Part shown: positions 22,389-33,990 of the stretch, piece by piece | How positions within the stretch are numbered: the first letter of the stretch is position 1 | Layout: each line of letters starts with the position of its first letter | NCBI RefSeq assembly: GCF_003265705.1 | Contig: NW_020312817.1 | Coordinates: 28,441,926 to 28,505,925, forward strand | Length of the DNA stretch: 64,000 bases | Source: Callorhinus ursinus | Lineage: Eukaryota > Chordata > Mammalia > Carnivora > Otariidae | Direction of reading: 5' to 3' | The notes under the pieces: generated by a model | The model's input: only the letters and a program-made list of their open reading frames with translations | What the model was told of the DNA's origin: nothing | Database searches by the model: none | Translations under genes and position numbers: made by a program

Positions 22389-22512
22389 AGGGCACATGTT
22401 GTGATGAGCACTGGGTGTTATTCACAACTAATGAATCACTGAACACTACATCAAAAACTGATGATGTACTGTATGGTTCCTAACTCAACATAATAAAATT
22501 AAAAAATTAAAC
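22389..22512 (+). mobile_element. Carnivoran L1 3' end, severely 5'-truncated
   Basis: Only the last 120 bp or so of L1 remains: GAGCACTGGGTGTTATTCAC, AATGAATCACTGAACACTAC, ATCAAAAACTGATGATGTACTG and AACATAATAAAATT. Likely degraded TSDs are ATTCTTCTAGGGG (about 22367) and ACTCTTCTACGGG (about 22516). AATAAA precedes the A-rich end. Confidence 0.82.
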
Positions 22513-22632
22513 ATTACTCTTCTACGGGTTTTAAAGAAAGTTCTGTTGAAAACATGTCTTCAACTAGGAGTTGCAAGGCTGTAACACAATTTTTTAGGGA
22601 GGACAAAAATGAACTATTATTTAAGTCTTAAA

Positions 22633-23344
22633 CAGTGGTTCTTAATATGTGATCCACTGAATCCTGGAGTCCTGAGACAATTTTAGAAGGTCTATGAGGT
22701 CAAAACCATTTTCATAATAATATTATATATTTTTTTCTTACTGTGTTAACATTACACTAATTATGCAAAATCATTGGTGGGTAAAACTGTTGGTGCCTTA
22801 GCATGAGTAAAGGCAGTGGCACCAACTATACTTGTAATTACCGTGTTCTTCACTGCTGCGAACTTACAAGAAAAAATAGCCAGTTTCACTTAAGAACATA
22901 AGGCAGTGAAACTAATTAATTTTACTAAAGCTCAACCCTAGGATACATTTCTTATTAAAATTTTATGTGATAAAATGAAAAGTATGCATAAAGTACTTCT
23001 AATTCAAACCAAAGTATGCTCTATAGAGAAAAAGTGATTGTGGCAAATTAACCACTTTTTTCATGGAATACCATTTTCTGTCCTTGAGGAATAACTAATA
23101 GGCAAACTTTGATTATTTAGACTTGGGTATTTGACAGATATTCTTTCAAAAACTGAGGGAACTGAGCCTATCATTTCAGTGAAAACAATGAATACTATTA
23201 GTTGGCAATGATAAAATTTGAGCTTTCATGGGAAAAATTGAAATTTTAGAAAATATCTGTCAATAAGAGCTTGACAGTTTCTTAATACTCAGCAATTTTT
23301 GTGATAAGATAGGTGGTGATATTAAATGTGATATTTTACTATAT
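22633..23344 (+). pseudogene. hAT-Charlie DNA transposon relic with decayed transposase region
   Basis: It starts with the hAT-Charlie terminal motif CAGTGGTTCTTAA, continues GGAGTCCTGAGACAATTTTAG and GGTCAAAACCATTTTCATAA, then enters a decayed transposase coding region (GGTGGGTAAAACTGTTGGTGCC, TAGACTTGGGTATTTGACAG, GATAAAATTTGAGCTTTCA). The catalytic C-terminal half and 3' TIR are missing; homology stops near 23344. Stops and indels rule out a functional protein. The family was recognised by eye and the exact Charlie subfamily was not assigned. Confidence 0.65.
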
Positions 23345-23379
23345 TTTGCTGTAAAGGGTCAACTCAGCAGTTGTGAGTT

Positions 23380-23710
23380 GTTCAAATTCTGCACATTCCA
23401 AGGGCTGGTTTTGGTTAGTTCATGGTGCGTAACATCTGAGCCTTGTAATAGCTTGCCTGATAAGAGTGTTTTGTATGCTAAGTTCCTCGACCTTGCTGTA
23501 TTAGTTTGACCTCTGGGGAGCTGAAGATTGAGTAGCTAAAGCCAGTCATGAGAGCAGTATGTCCACATGACGGACCCCCAATCCATGACTGGACACAAGT
23601 CTCAGGTGAGCTGCTCTGGTTGGCAACACTTTACACGTTCTCACTAATAAAAGGCATCCCTATGTGACTCTTTCTAGTGAATTAAGCCTGAGGTGGTCTT
23701 AGGAACCCCC
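23380..23710 (+). other. Possible old LTR fragment
   Basis: The stretch has LTR-like traits: a C-rich promoter-like block (ACGGACCCCCAATCCATGAC), CTAATAAAAGGCATC as a possible poly(A) signal, and a GGAACCCCC end. No TG/CA termini or TSD were found, so the assignment is weak. Confidence 0.25.
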
Positions 23711-24396
23711 AACACTATAATGAAAAACGTAAACTTGGAAGAATTTCACAATTCAGCGAATGACCAGTGTGTGGTGCAACAAAATCTTTCTTCCCCTTCG
23801 ACCTGGTCACTAGCTCCTTTCTGATTAGTGGCACCTGAATAGGGAAAGGGCTTTGTTTCATACTTAACTTGCTCTGGTTCAGTCCTCCTCTGTTGTTTCT
23901 CCCTCTTCCTCTGGCTAACACTGGCCATTCTCTGACAGCTTCTGCGTGGCAGGTACCTAAATGCTCATTCTCTCTTTGATGCCTGGTTGATTTTTGTTCA
24001 AAGAATGTTGGGATATACAGTGTCAAGAACCAAGGTAACTATTCTTTCCATTTCTCTTTTTCTGGGGCCACATTGTCTCTCTAGTCTTATTTTTCTGTGA
24101 TACCTACCTATCTCTTTTGGCTTCATCTATTTTTGGACCAAATATGGATACCCCTGCTCTGTCCTTATGTGTAAAGTCTCTTCAACCACAAGTCCTAACT
24201 TCAACTCCAACCCTTGACTATATACTACACAGGTGTTTTTTTGTGTTTTTTTTTTTTTTCTGTTTTTTTGTTTTGTTTTTGTTTTTTGAGATCTCTTTGC
24301 CTAGCAGGTAAAACTCTTACGAGGGTTAATAACTAGTTGAATCAAACCTAAGTTCCTTAGATCCATGGCCCTGGATATAAATGTGCCCTTGCCATG

Positions 24397-24799
24397 TGTC
24401 TTAATCAGCTCAGGCTGCATTGAAAAATAAAATACTATTTACTGTGTGGCTTAAACAAAAAGAATTTATTTCTTAGAGTTTGAGAGGCTGGGAAGTCCAA
24501 AATCAAGGTGCTAGCTAATTCAGTCCCTGGTGAGGGCTCTCTTCATGACTTGCAGACCTCCACCTTCTTGCTGTGTCCTGAAATGGCAGAGAGGGAGCCG
24601 GGGAGGGAGCAAAGGGGGAAGAGAGGGAGTGGAAGAGAGCCCTGATCTTTTCCTCTTCTTATGAGGACACTAATCTCATCATGAGGGCCCCATCCTCATG
24701 ACCTCATTGAAACCTAATTATCACCCAAAGGCCCCACCTCCAAATACCATCAGGCTTCAACATATGAATTTCAGGGTCACAAACATTGAGTCCATAACA
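24397..24799 (-). mobile_element. MaLR-type (MST/MLT1-like) solo LTR
   Basis: The plus strand gives the reverse of a MaLR LTR: TGTCTTAATCAGCTCAGGCTGC, GTGTGGCTTAAACAAAAAG, TTGCTGTGTCCTGAAATGG, CTTATGAGGACACTAATCTC, AGGCCCCACCTCCAAATACC and GAGTCCATAACA. It has TG...CA ends. The 5-bp flanks CCATG (24392-24396) and CTATG (24800-24804) form a TSD with one mismatch, as expected for this superfamily. No internal region is present. Confidence 0.82.
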
Positions 24800-24804
24800 C
24801 TATG

Positions 24805-25355
24805 GCAGCTGAGAAAAGTGTAAACAGCTTTGCTGCTTCCCAAGACCAGGAATATCAAAGCTCTCTTGTAGCTGTTCTCAGTCTCTTAGGTGGTTCTCTG
24901 GGAACTCCCCTCACTTAAGGAAGTATTATTCCTAAGGAGGGGAAAAACAAAAGCTTCAAAGCCTCAGACTCAACATTGTTGTCATTCTTACCTTTACTCT
25001 CCCCAGATGTCTTTATAGAGGCTGGAAAGGAGCAGTGGAGGTGGCTAGGTTTGGAAGAGTAGGGTCCGCTAACATTTAGGAAATCCAAGAAGAGATGTCT
25101 GGCCCAAAATGTTTATAGCTTCCTTTAGAATAGAAGATGCTTAGGGCCTCTTTGTTCCTGCCTTTGGATCTCACCAGCTGATTCCTATAAAGTGTCACTC
25201 AACATTCAGTTGCATATGTTTGAATCTGAATGAATATTCCAAAGTCATACATTGCTTTTGAATTGTGTATCACATGGATAGTATGGTGTGTATGTGTGAG
25301 GTGTTAAGAAATATCTCTTCACGGGAATCCTCTGTAGGATGCTAAGGAATAGAAA
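24805..25355. other. No feature recognised
   Basis: DNA of mixed composition between the MaLR LTR and a SINE. No repeat or exon was identified. Confidence 0.45.
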
Positions 25356-25367
25356 GCATCTATCAGG

Positions 25368-25584
25368 GGTGCCTGGGTGGCTCAGTTGGTTAAGCATCTG
25401 CCTTAGGCTCAGGTCATGGCCTAGGGTTCCTGGGATGGAGCCCTGCATTGGGCTTTCTGCTCAATGGGGAGTCTGCTTCTCCCTCTCCCTCTCCCTCTGC
25501 CCCTCCCTGCCCTTGTGTGTGCTTGCTCTCTCTCTCAAGTAAATAAAATCTTAGAAAACAAAACAAAACAAAAAAACCCAGCAG
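25368..25584 (+). mobile_element. CAN-SINE
   Basis: GGTGCCTGGGTGGCTCAGTTGG starts the copy. The B-box region has decayed (TGGGATGGAGCCC), and the tail AAGTAAATAAAATCTTAG runs into an (AAAAC)n stretch. The TSD GCATCTATCAGG / GCATCTACCAGG is at 25356-25367 and 25585-25596. Confidence 0.93.
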
Positions 25585-25640
25585 GCATCTACCAGGAACA
25601 CTTTTAGAGCATTCCTGGTGGATCAAACTAGATTTCTTTT

Positions 25641-26856
25641 CTTTTTTTTTTTTTAATTAATTTTTTTATGTAGTGTTCCATGATTCATTGTCTGGGTGTA
25701 ACACCCAGTGCTCCATGCAATACGTGCCCTCCTTAATACCCATCACTGGGCTAACCCATCCCCCCACCCTCCTCCCCTCTAAAACCCTGTTTGTTTCTGA
25801 GTCCATAGTATCTCATGGTTTGTTTCCCCCCCGATTTACCCCCCTTCATTAGCACTCGCCATAGCACATACTCACCCTAATGTCTATCACCCAGCCACCC
25901 CGTCCCTCCCACCCCCGCCACTCCAGCAACCCTCAGTTTGTTTCCTGAGATTAAGAATTTCTCATATTAGTGAGGTCATATGATACATGTCTTTCTCTGA
26001 TTGACTTATTTCGCTTAGCATAATACCCTCTAGTTCCATCCACGTCGTTGCAAATGGCAAGATTTGGGGTTTTCTTTGATGACTGCTTAATATTCCATTG
26101 TATATATATACCACTTCTTTATCCATTCATCTGTTGATGGACATCTTGGCTCTTTCCACAGTTTGGCTATTGTGGACATTGCTGCTATAAACATCGGGGT
26201 GCACGTACCCCTTCAGATCCCTACATTTGTATCTTTGGGGTAAATATCCAGTAGTGCAATTGCTGGATCGTATGGTAGCTCTATTTTCAACTGTTTGAAG
26301 AACCTCCATACTGTTTTCCAGAGTGGTTGCACCAGCTTGCATTCCCACCAACAGTGTAGGAGGGTTCCCCTTTCTCCACATCCCCACCAACATCTGTCGT
26401 TTCCTGACTTGTTAATTTTAGCCTTTCTGACTGGTGTGAGGTGGTATCTCATTGAGGGTTTGATTTGGATTTCCCTGATGCCGCGTGATGTTGAGCCCTT
26501 TTTCATGTGTCTGTTGGCCATTTGGATGTCTTCTTTGCAAAAATGTCTGTTCATGTCTTCTGCCCGTTTCTTGATTAGATCATTTGTTCTTTGGGTGTTG
26601 AATTTGATAAGTTCTTTGTAGATTTTGGATACTAGCCCTTTATCTGATATGTCATTTGCAAATATCTTCTCCCATTCTGTCGGTTGTCTTTTGGTTTTGT
26701 TGACTGTTTCTTTGGCTGTGCAAAAGCTTTTTATCTTGATGATCAAGTCCCAGTAGTTCATTTTTGCCCTTGCTTCCCTTGCCTTTGGCAATGTTTCAGG
26801 CAGAAGTTGCTGCGGCTGAGGTTGAAGAGGTTGCTGCCTGTGTTTTCCTCTAGGAT
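25641..26856 (-). mobile_element. Carnivoran L1, 5'-truncated (ORF2 C-terminus + 3'UTR)
   Basis: A T tract (25641-25654) is followed by antisense 3'UTR module 2. A deletion of about 100 bp at roughly 25855 removes the inter-module A tract and joins straight to module 1. The C-terminal part of ORF2 follows. The minus-strand frame reaching 26213 ends with [20 protein letters not shown] and a TGA, where related copies have CGA (CpG decay). The frame opens at 26971 in flanking DNA and enters L1 in another frame, and a 1-base deletion restores the ORF2 frame. This is a dead fragment with no RT or endonuclease domain left. Confidence 0.92.
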
Positions 26857-29800
26857 TTCTGATAGGCTTAAACTCTTCCAAAGAGAAAATACTACCATTT
26901 AGGGCATTTGCAAAAAGCAATAGCTGTAGTTTTGCCTCAAGGAGCTTGCCCTTCCTTGGAAAGACATACATACAATTAGTCTACACTGTTGAAGCATGTT
27001 ATGTAAGTTAAAATAGAGAAACCATGGAAAAGTATAGAAGGGTGGAATAGTTCCAGCCGCATGTTAGAGAAAGACTTCAAGTTTGAGACTCCAAGTTTAA
27101 GTTAGACTAGAAAAAAAGAGGAATAGAGGAAGAGAGCGTGGGCCAGGTGCATAAGTAGCTGGATTATAATTAAACAGAAGGAGAAAACCCTATACATCCA
27201 GGGGAAATGTATGAAGGCACATATTAGGACTTTTTTTACTCCAGGGCCAGTAGAGTAGGGTGGGGAGGGGTCAGGGAGATGGGATGGGGGTGGGTTTTGG
27301 CAGAGGATGAGACTGGCAAATAGCCTGGGTTACAGTTTAGCAGCATACTGATAGAGCAACTTCCCTGTTATCAGAGGGAATCAGTCATTATGACTTAAAC
27401 TACTTAGTAATAAACACTTATTTTTATCAGCATTAGTACTAGTTATATACTACATTTAAAAATTCCCTCGCACTACATATAATTTAGATCTTAAAAGTGT
27501 TGCCATGAATTCTGGCCTTTCAGGATGCTTGTGCCCCTACCCCCTTTAAAAAGGTGGGACAATAAAAAAAATTAAAGAAAAAAAAAGGGGGGAATGACAT
27601 GGCAGGTTATTTCATAATTAAAAAATTACAAAATCATGTAGCACTTTCACAGATACTATGTAATTGTTTCCTCATTTTCCCCCCCAAGGGTGCGAATTTT
27701 GTTTCTTACCCTGTGAAAGCCAACCAGGAGAATTAAAAATAACAAATCTAGATAGAAAAAAACAAAGTGGAAAAAATTCAGACTTATTCACTGGCTATAA
27801 AAGTATCAAAGAAGTGTATCAGTTGCCAAAATATATTTTAAACTTATGTTAAAGTGTTTTCTCCTTAGATATCAGATTAACCTCTGGCATATTCAATTCA
27901 TGTCACTCCAGACTTGGGAAGGCTAAATAAAGTTCACCAAATCTGGCCTGGTTATTAAAGAGGAATGATAATCATGTGAGAAAGTTTGGGTGGAGGTTTG
28001 TGCAGGGGACAGAGCAATGCAGGGAGATAGGAGGGCCATTGATGGTGGCTACCAACTGGGATGGCTTTCCAAATGAAAGGAAGATTGATCCTTGAGGGAA
28101 AGTTTTATCAAGACTGGAACAGACTGGGAAGAGATGACATTCATCCTGAGAATCCAGAAGATACATTTGGGGGGAAAAGCTGAAGGTCAGGGTAGCTTTT
28201 TGGCAGGATTTCTATGATTTACCTCAAACTGAATATCAAGTAACACACCTTTTATCAATTAATAATAAAAAAATAAAACAATTAAAACCCTCCTTGCCAA
28301 TCACTAACAGTACCCCAGAAAAATTGAGACCGCCTCACAAATTGAAGGGAGAATTTTCGTATTCTCTACCTCGAGTTCTTTCATTACATGGACATGATGG
28401 TCATTTAAAATTTTTATAAAGTTCCTACAAACTATTTTGGACTCAAGGGAATAAAATAAATTGAAATACATCCTGCCTTCTCCAGTTTACATTTGAAATC
28501 TCTTTATAGATTTGTTACTTTCTTTGTTACTTACTATGATATTTACAATGTTATTCTTCATTAAAGGCCGTAATTCTAGCACAGTGCCTGGGATATTGTA
28601 GATAATATTCTCTTGTAGACTTTTATTAAATTTTCATTCTTTTCTCTTTGGATCTGTCTTCAGCTAGCAAGGTTTTCAGAGAAGTCCAAAGTGCCTGATA
28701 TGGAAAGGAAAACTATAGTTGTAATCCATCAAGAACTTTGCTTTTCCTTCTATAGTAGGTGATAGTTTTCATGTGTCAGATACAGGCACATAGGAATGAA
28801 ACTTTTACCAATGGTATCAGCAAAATGGTAGCCAACCTCCAAATTGAGTAAGTGCGTATGATATGATTAAACAAAGCATGTATTTTTCATCTTCTAGTGA
28901 AATAGTAGTTGACTCGCTGTACTGGCCTATTATGATCTGAGATAAACAATACAGTTACCATTCAACGGAAAGCTTCCTTGAGAAGTGGGGAGATTTATAT
29001 CTGTCTTCTCTACCAGAGCCACTCCTACCATATCTAAATATGCACTAAAAAAAAAAGAAAAGAAAAGGAATTTAACCCCATTTCAAGAATACATTGTTTC
29101 AGCATTCTAAGAAAATCACAGATAGAACCAAACCATTTTAAGAATATGGTAGAAGTTTACCATAATACAAGTTATTGTTAGGTAAACTTGGATGGATCAT
29201 TGATTAAACATGCCTCTACAATATCATTTCAAAGTAATACAAGACTACTGCAAGCAGTATACTTGTATAATTATATAAGACTACTATTTACAAGATAGTT
29301 GTGCTCCACCTAGCTTCTCTATTACATTTTTGTTCTCCGGAACTTTTTTTTTCTTTTACAGTCAGAACATTGTAGGGAATTAAGCTTCTAGGAAAATAGC
29401 TTCTTTTTAATAAATGAAATGCTGAGTGGCCTTTCAGTTTCATAGTTAACATCTGTTACCCATAATTAATTGTCATCATTATGAAAAGAAGCACACTATT
29501 AGCAGAGAGCAAGTCAGTCCAACATATTTCACAGAGAAGCTGGGCGAACGGAGTTTTGGTTTTGCCATCTTTCTCAGTGGAAAATTTTTCAAAGGACTCT
29601 CTGACTGCTGAGATTCCTCCTCAGCGATGTGTGTGCCCTGCCTGACCACCACAGATTTCTCTCTCATAGCAGCTAACTTTGAAGAGAACGGGTGACTACA
29701 GTGTTTTTACCACCTTCAATGGAATTTTCTTCCTTTGCACTGATAAGTATGCTTACTTGAGGTTTGTCTTTTCCCACTAAGGATCATTTGAAAGTTCAGA

Positions 29801-30533
29801 GATCACAGAATACTTTAAGTATCAGAAATAAACGTAGTAACTTTAAGTCAGCTTTTCATTCAAACTTTGACTTTCTACCTTAAAGCTGCATCTTTTTTTA
29901 AACATCAACATACATGACTTTTTTTTTTTTTAAAGCAATGAGAGAGATTGATAGTGAAGGGAATGGAATTGAGGGGGCGGAGCTAGGACTGCGAAAACAG
30001 TTTTTTTCTTCCTATCTTGTTTTTTGTCACATTGCTGGTTTGTTTTTAAATAGCAGAACTAGGTGTGCTGCTCAAAAATTCTGATTTAATGTTTCTGACA
30101 CAATTGTTTTTACTGGGAAGGCATAGCTTAAAAATGCAGGTAGGAATTTGCAAGTTAAATACATGAAAGGGAGAGAAAGGATGGAGAGGAAAAAGAATAA
30201 ACAGTCTCATGCGTTAATAGAAATCTCGTTCAAGTTTCATGTCATTTTTTTTCGAGACGGGTAAAAATTATATCCAGTTGTGGTACAGACTTGTCACTGG
30301 AGTTTTTGTTTTGTTTTGCTTTGTTTTTTCCCCCAGGAAGCTGGGAGGGAGCCTAACCACATGGTGAAATTGAGCTGGACTGTTAGAATTTCAGAGGGAC
30401 CGGAGAAAGTCAACATGCATAGTAAAAGAAAAGCATTTAATTGTAGGAGAGATTAAAGAGGTGTTTTTTTGTTTTGTTTTGTTTTTTGTTTTTTACTGAG
30501 AAGAGAAGCACAAAAGAAAAGTGTAACTATGAT
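26857..30533. other. 3.7 kb with no recognised gene or young repeat
   Basis: This is the longest stretch free of recognised SINE or L1 in the window. It holds a G-rich tract (27258-27294) and a short MIR/L2-like tail around 28570-28640 (CTAGCACAGTGCCTGGGATATTG). Frames are at most 64 codons and none shows a domain. Confidence 0.4.
27258..27294 (+). other. G-rich tract with G-quadruplex potential
   Basis: Six runs of three or more G occur within 37 bases, with loops of 1-6 bases. It is not part of a recognised repeat. G4 folding is a prediction only. Confidence 0.5.
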
Positions 30534-30546
30534 AAAACAGATCCTC

Positions 30547-30749
30547 GGGCGCCTGGGTGGCTCAGTTGGTTAAGCGACTGCCTTCGGCTCAGGTCATGAT
30601 CCTGGAGTCCTGGGATCGAGTCCCACATCGGGCTCCCTGCTCAGCAGGGAGTCTGCTTCTCCCTCTGACCTTTCCGCCTCTCATGTGTTCTCTCTCTCTC
30701 TCTCATTCTCATTCTCTCAAATAATAAATAAAATCTTTAAAAAAAAAAA
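30547..30749 (+). mobile_element. CAN-SINE, near-consensus, recent
   Basis: The head GGCGCCTGGGTGGCTCAG is complete, with A and B boxes intact (GGATCGAGTCCC), a (CT)n middle and an uninterrupted A tail of about 15. The perfect 13-bp TSD AAAACAGATCCTC is at 30534-30546 and 30750-30762. It is one of the best candidates for a young, possibly polymorphic, insertion. Confidence 0.96.
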
Positions 30750-30769
30750 AAAACAGATCCTCCAAGAGC

Positions 30770-31740
30770 TGATGCCAAGATAGGATTAAACATGCAAAGA
30801 TTTTATTAGCTGAAGCAGCAGCTCGAGAAACCATGACAGGAGCCCAGAGAAGGCCCGAAGAACTTTTAGACCACAATGCAAGTCTGACCCTGAGGGAAGG
30901 AGAGGGAAGGAAGGTTGACTGGGAGCACTGTTGACTGCTGAGCAGTCTAAGGAATGTTTGGCAAAGTTGTCAAGTTGTCCTCAAGCCAAAGTCCAATGTC
31001 AGAGGTCCCATATCTCCTTGGTGCTCTAGCATCCAACCCGCCTTAGTATCCCTGACCGCTACCATTTGATTGTTTGGTGCTTCCTCCATAGTGGATCTTT
31101 TCTGATGGATATTAACATGTGTTATAAAAATCTTCACATTTGATGCTCACTCACATATATCAATTCACATGTCTCTACCCCAGATATCTTTGTCTCTGAT
31201 TTTTTACTTCTTTTCCTTTTGTGTCAGGCCCTTGGCCACTGCCCAGGAATCTCTCTCCTCCCACCTTGGGCCACTTGTCCTTACAGAGGTCCACTCAATA
31301 GTCATTTCCTCAGTTCCAAAACATAAATAGCATAGAACTGGACTTTGGCAATCATGCCACCTGTCTCTCTAAGCCCCAATTATTACAGTGAGCCATGATG
31401 GTGCTTTGAGTCTCTGGGATCAAGGTAATCTGTATCCATTAGTCCTCAAAATGTAGTAATGGATTTCAGATCACAGGAGCTGGTCAGTTTTGGTCTATGT
31501 TGTTGCGGGTCTGTGACTTCCATTTTTATGGCCTCCCCAACTGACAGAGGCAGAGGTAAAGGATCTATAAGACTGAGCCCTGCTCTGATGGCTGTACTTA
31601 GGGAAATCAAAACAAGAAGGGATGATTTTTATTGTGAGGGAATTCACCGTACGGCATGATTTCATTCTCAATGATTCCATATTAGAATAGACTTTTGTTG
31701 ATGACTTTGGGATCATTAAGCCTGAACATTTCTATTTATA
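30770..31740 (-). other. Possible old ERV sequence, minus orientation
   Basis: GCAAAGATTTTATTAGCTGAAGC near 30795 looks like a reversed R/poly(A) region. The DNA to its right is of even composition and contains a 73-codon minus frame (31495-31716). The order would suit a 3' LTR followed by internal sequence, but no primer-binding site, protease or RT motif was recognised. Low certainty. Confidence 0.25.
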
Positions 31741-31905
31741 GTGTCTAGAAGATAAATTTTGTTATTGAAAGTCAGTGAGCACATCTTAGTCTCAAAACCT
31801 TTATCTTTATCAAATGTCACTTTTTAAAAAGGCATCTGGCAATGACATCTAATTGCCTTTTTTCCCCTTCTTCTAAGGTGATTAGCAGTTTGAATAGTTC
31901 AGAAG

Positions 31906-32129
31906 GCAGCTCTGAGGGTAAGGAACACTTTGGCATACAGATCTGAGAATGAACAACTTTTTGTGTGTATAAAACTCTGAAAAAGCTACCCGGAGACTGC
32001 ATAGTATTCTGAGTGGTTTTTTTTAAAATATTTCATCAAGAATCTTTGAAGGATTTAGTATTTTGCAGGAAAATAAAATACTGTTTATCAATAAAAGGAA
32101 AGTTGACAGAATAACAGTCAAAATATAAA
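31906..32129 (+). repeat. Direct duplication, copy A (224 bp)
   Basis: This copy matches 33008-33230 from GCAGCTCTGAGGG to AAAATATAAA with about 4 substitutions and one T-run length change, roughly 98% identity. Both copies end abruptly at both sides, and neither has a poly(A) tail or TSD. This points to a local duplication and not retrotransposition. Confidence 0.93.
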
Positions 32130-32284
32130 GGCTACCAGGAACATACTGTGTTCTAGCCCCTAGGATTTGCATCGAGTCTCAAGAAGTTATTTCTTTTTGT
32201 AAAAAATTATTTAGAAACTACATGTAGTTGTTTAATTATTAAATATCTGAACCAGCAGCTGAATCCTCAGCCATGACCAGTTTA

Positions 32285-32490
32285 TTTATTTATTTATTTT
32301 TAAAGATTTTATTTATTTATTTGAGAGAGAGAGAGAATGAGAGATAGAAAGCACGAGAGGGAAGAGGGTCAGAGGGAGAAGCCGACTCCCTGCTGAGCAG
32401 GAAGCCCGATGTGGGACTCGATCCTGGGACTCCTGGATCATGACCTGAGCCGAAGGCAGTCGCTTAACCAACTGAGCCACCCAGGCTCCC
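32285..32490 (-). mobile_element. CAN-SINE, near-consensus, recent
   Basis: The reverse copy runs from (TTTA)n and AAAGATTTTATTTATTTATTTGAGAG to GAGCCACCCAGGCTCCC. The perfect 15-bp TSD GCCATGACCAGTTTA is at 32270-32284 and 32491-32505. It lies between the two copies of the 224-bp duplication. Confidence 0.96.
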
Positions 32491-33007
32491 GCCATGACCA
32501 GTTTAAACCCTGGGAGCTGGGAGATGGTTCCAAGTGGGGTTTGGATGGGGAAGCAGTTTCTGTGTTCTTCAAGATTTGTCTTTTAAATTGTAGGGAGTGA
32601 ACAACATGTGATATCACTTTAATAGAAAGAAAAAGTACCTTAAAGAATCTTACCCTGCAGAAATCTTTCATTGCTTCAAGATTCTTTAGAATTATGGTGT
32701 CTCCAAAGTGATTTATTACTAGATGTACCGAACCACGTAAGTCAGTGTTATCTTGAAGTTCAAACACATCAAATAAGAGGAACCACTAAATGACATCAAA
32801 GCAGTTGTAAAGAACAACTCAGGAGAATTAGAACAGTAGTCCTTATATTAGATCCATTTGTGTACGTGACACTCTACCTGTCCATTCTAATTATAATCAC
32901 TGCAGTGTACAAAAGTAGATTAATCATAAAGTAAAATTGCTGTCAAGGGAAAACTCTTACTCAGTGGTTACATGATTCCAGTTATTTTAACATGACAGAG
33001 CATACTT

Positions 33008-33230
33008 GCAGCTCTGAGGGTAAGGAACACTTTGGCATACAGATCTGAGAATGAACAACTTTTTGTATGTATAAAACTCTGAAAAAGCTACCCAGAGACT
33101 ACATAGTATGCTGAGTGGTTTTTTTAAAATATTTCATCAAGAATCTTTGAAGGATTTAGTATTTTGCAGGAAAATAAAATACTGTTTATCAATAAAAGGA
33201 AAGTTGACAGAATAACAGTCAAAATATAAA
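33008..33230 (+). repeat. Direct duplication, copy B (223 bp)
   Basis: Second copy of the segment at 31906-32129, offset by about 1.1 kb. Differences include TATGTATAAA for TGTGTATAAA, CCCAGAGACTACATAG for CCCGGAGACTGCATAG, and GTATGC for GTATTC. Confidence 0.93.
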
Positions 33231-33739
33231 TGAATTGAGTTCTGATTTATCTGAACTGATTTTTAAAGAAAGGATTTCAGACACAAGGACATTTCTTATA
33301 CATCTCTCAGAGTGAGATATTGAAGAATTTTTTTTTCTTCAAATCTAGGTTCTAGTGTCTGCCAGAGAAATTAGTGAAATTTTCTGACTGCCATCCCTCT
33401 TAGCTTTTTCATAGACTCAGGCTGTCGCTGTTTGACACTGAACAAAGTAGATACCAAAAGAGAGATTGAGGAAGTTGTTTTCAAAAGTCTTAATTGTTAG
33501 TATCCCTTAAAATCATTTACACGGTCTTTACAATCAACTAAGTCCTCAAATAGCCTATAATGTCTGATGTAATTTTCCTTCATCTTCTTCACAGTTGACC
33601 TACAAACATTTTACAATGCAAATATCAGAGGTCATAGAGGAGCACGCATGTCTTAGTCAGGCTTTTAAAAGTATGTTAACTCCCCCTCCCTGTAGGAGGT
33701 TGAGGTCCTTGGTAAACTTTAAAAGGCTTGTTTCTTTAA

Positions 33740-33990
33740 AATGATTTCAAACTTAGACTTGTATGAATAAGACTAGCTCAAAGAACACCTATATACCTCT
33801 TATCCAAATCTATCTATTTTTACCATTTGCTTTATAATGTGTTCTTTCTCTTTCTTTCTCAATATGTACACGTAATTTATGTATATTTCGATTTGTGGAC
33901 TTTATATTACATTTTATTTATATAATTTATGTATATGTGTAGTTATTTCTTTGCTTTCTGTCATAACAAGATGTTTGAAGCTTGTACTTA
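33740..33990 (-). mobile_element. Old L1M 3'UTR-like fragment
   Basis: TTTCAAACTTAGACTTGTATG, CAAAGAACACCTATATACC, TTTTTACCATTTGCTTTAT and a TA-rich part match the antisense layout of an ancient L1 3'UTR. Divergence is high. Confidence 0.4.
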
